Source of the DNA: JAUWQU01 sp964605095
Lineage (GTDB): Bacteria > Planctomycetota > Phycisphaerae > SM23-33
Direction: 5' to 3'
Assembly: GCA_964605095.1 (NCBI GenBank)
Contig: CAZSBS010000139.1
Span: 1-12,945 of the forward strand
Length of the DNA: 12,945 nt
Shown: piece by piece, positions 12,489 through 12,945 of the stretch
How the letters are laid out: every line of letters starts with the position of its first letter
How positions within the stretch are numbered: the first letter of the stretch is position 1
Translations under genes and position numbers: made by a program
Notes under the pieces: model-generated
Seen by the model: only the letters and a program-made list of their open reading frames with translations
What the model was told of the DNA's origin: nothing
Database searches by the model: none

Positions 12489-12945
12489 TTATGCACGACG
12501 ACGACGCCTGAGCAGGGCGACGACGCCGAAAGCAAGCAAGCCCATCGTGGCCGGCTCGGGAACGAACACCGGAATGTCGGCCGAGGTGGCCGAATGCCCG
12601 TTGCCGTCATCAATGGTCAAGGTCAGGATCCAGTCATACGTGGGGTCATTATCGCCCACATAAAGGGGGAGGACAAAGCCAGCGTTAACGAGGTCTTGGA
12701 GGGACAAGTTCAGTATGGCGCTGTTTTCGCCCACCGGAAGGGTTTGCCCGCCGCCGGGGAGAGCCGCGGAGCTTTCCAGTATCCACGTGTAGCTCAGCGT
12801 ATCGCCGGCGTCATCGTCATGCGCGGTGGCAACGATCGGGGCAATGACTTTGTGCTCCAGGTTGTTCCAGCCAGGCTCCCTAGTCCAGTCCGCCTCGGTG
12901 ACACTGGAGGGGACGATGCTGTCGATTACCGGGGCGACGTTGGTG
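12489..12945 (-). CDS. PEP-CTERM-anchored surface protein, C-terminal part (5' truncated by the window)
   Basis: The frame is open from the right edge to TAA (12491-12489) and gives 151 complete codons. The C-terminus is a textbook PEP-CTERM sorting signal: VPEPATMG, a hydrophobic span (LLAFGVVALL) and RRRRRA. Before it are strand-rich segments of an Ig-like or cadherin/PKD-like repeat (APVIDSIVPSS, HDDDAGDTLSYTWILESS, DWILTLTIDDGNGHSA). The protein is exported and, by family knowledge, processed by an exosortase and retained at or released from the cell surface. No exosortase gene is in the window. An internal GTG at 12734 could look like a start, but coding sequence clearly continues upstream to the edge. 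A strong terminator follows. Confidence 0.92.
   Translation of the reverse strand, partial: TNVAPVIDSIVPSSVTEADWTREPGWNNLEHKVIAPIVATAHDDDAGDTLSYTWILESSAALPGGGQTLPVGENSAILNLSLQDLVNAGFVLPLYVGDNDPTYDWILTLTIDDGNGHSATSADIPVFVPEPATMGLLAFGVVALLRRRRRA

Overview
The window is GC-rich DNA from a free-living Gram-negative bacterium, most likely a planctomycete (Planctomycetota, perhaps Phycisphaerae) or a close PVC relative. The clues are a PEP-CTERM protein, a Tat-exported Gfo/Idh/MocA dehydrogenase coupled to a sugar isomerase, an exported GH29 fucosidase next to a DUF2961/GH172 protein, lipoprotein and RDD membrane proteins of a planctomycete type, and intergenic spaces full of short dispersed repeats. 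The taxonomic call is inference; there is no rRNA gene, intact tRNA gene or CRISPR array here.

Layout. Positions 1-767 hold the end of an unknown gene and a small four-cysteine protein. A repeat mosaic (768-991) leads into an overlapping pair: a lipoprotein (992-2032) and an RDD-domain membrane protein (2029-3837). On the minus strand follows a two-gene carbohydrate unit, transcribed DUF2961/GH172 (6555-5494) then alpha-L-fucosidase (5477-4002). It is bounded on both sides by inverted copies of a short palindromic repeat. A ComM/YifB AAA+ protein (6820-8466) and a stand-alone response regulator (8588-9016) are on the plus strand, the regulator ending at a good hairpin terminator. A structured 361-base gap leads to a translationally coupled sugar isomerase-like protein (9378-10223) and exported oxidoreductase (10220-11518). 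The right end (11519-12488) is a mobile-element graveyard, and the window closes inside a minus-strand PEP-CTERM protein gene with its own terminator.

The most notable structure is at 11553-12382. Three copies of a REP-like element (a GGAG head, one base, then a two-tier hairpin) surround the remains of an IS200/RAYT-type (Y1, REP-associated) transposase. The transposase has lost its catalytic centre by an internal deletion with a frameshift. One REP copy carries a second repeat family in its loop. This looks like a REP/RAYT system, in a decayed state, belonging to a repeat family I cannot match to a described one.

Functionally the region suggests polysaccharide scavenging (fucosidase plus GH172, and sugar oxidation/isomerisation) and cell-envelope proteins (lipoprotein, RDD, PEP-CTERM), with ComM as the only clear DNA-processing gene.
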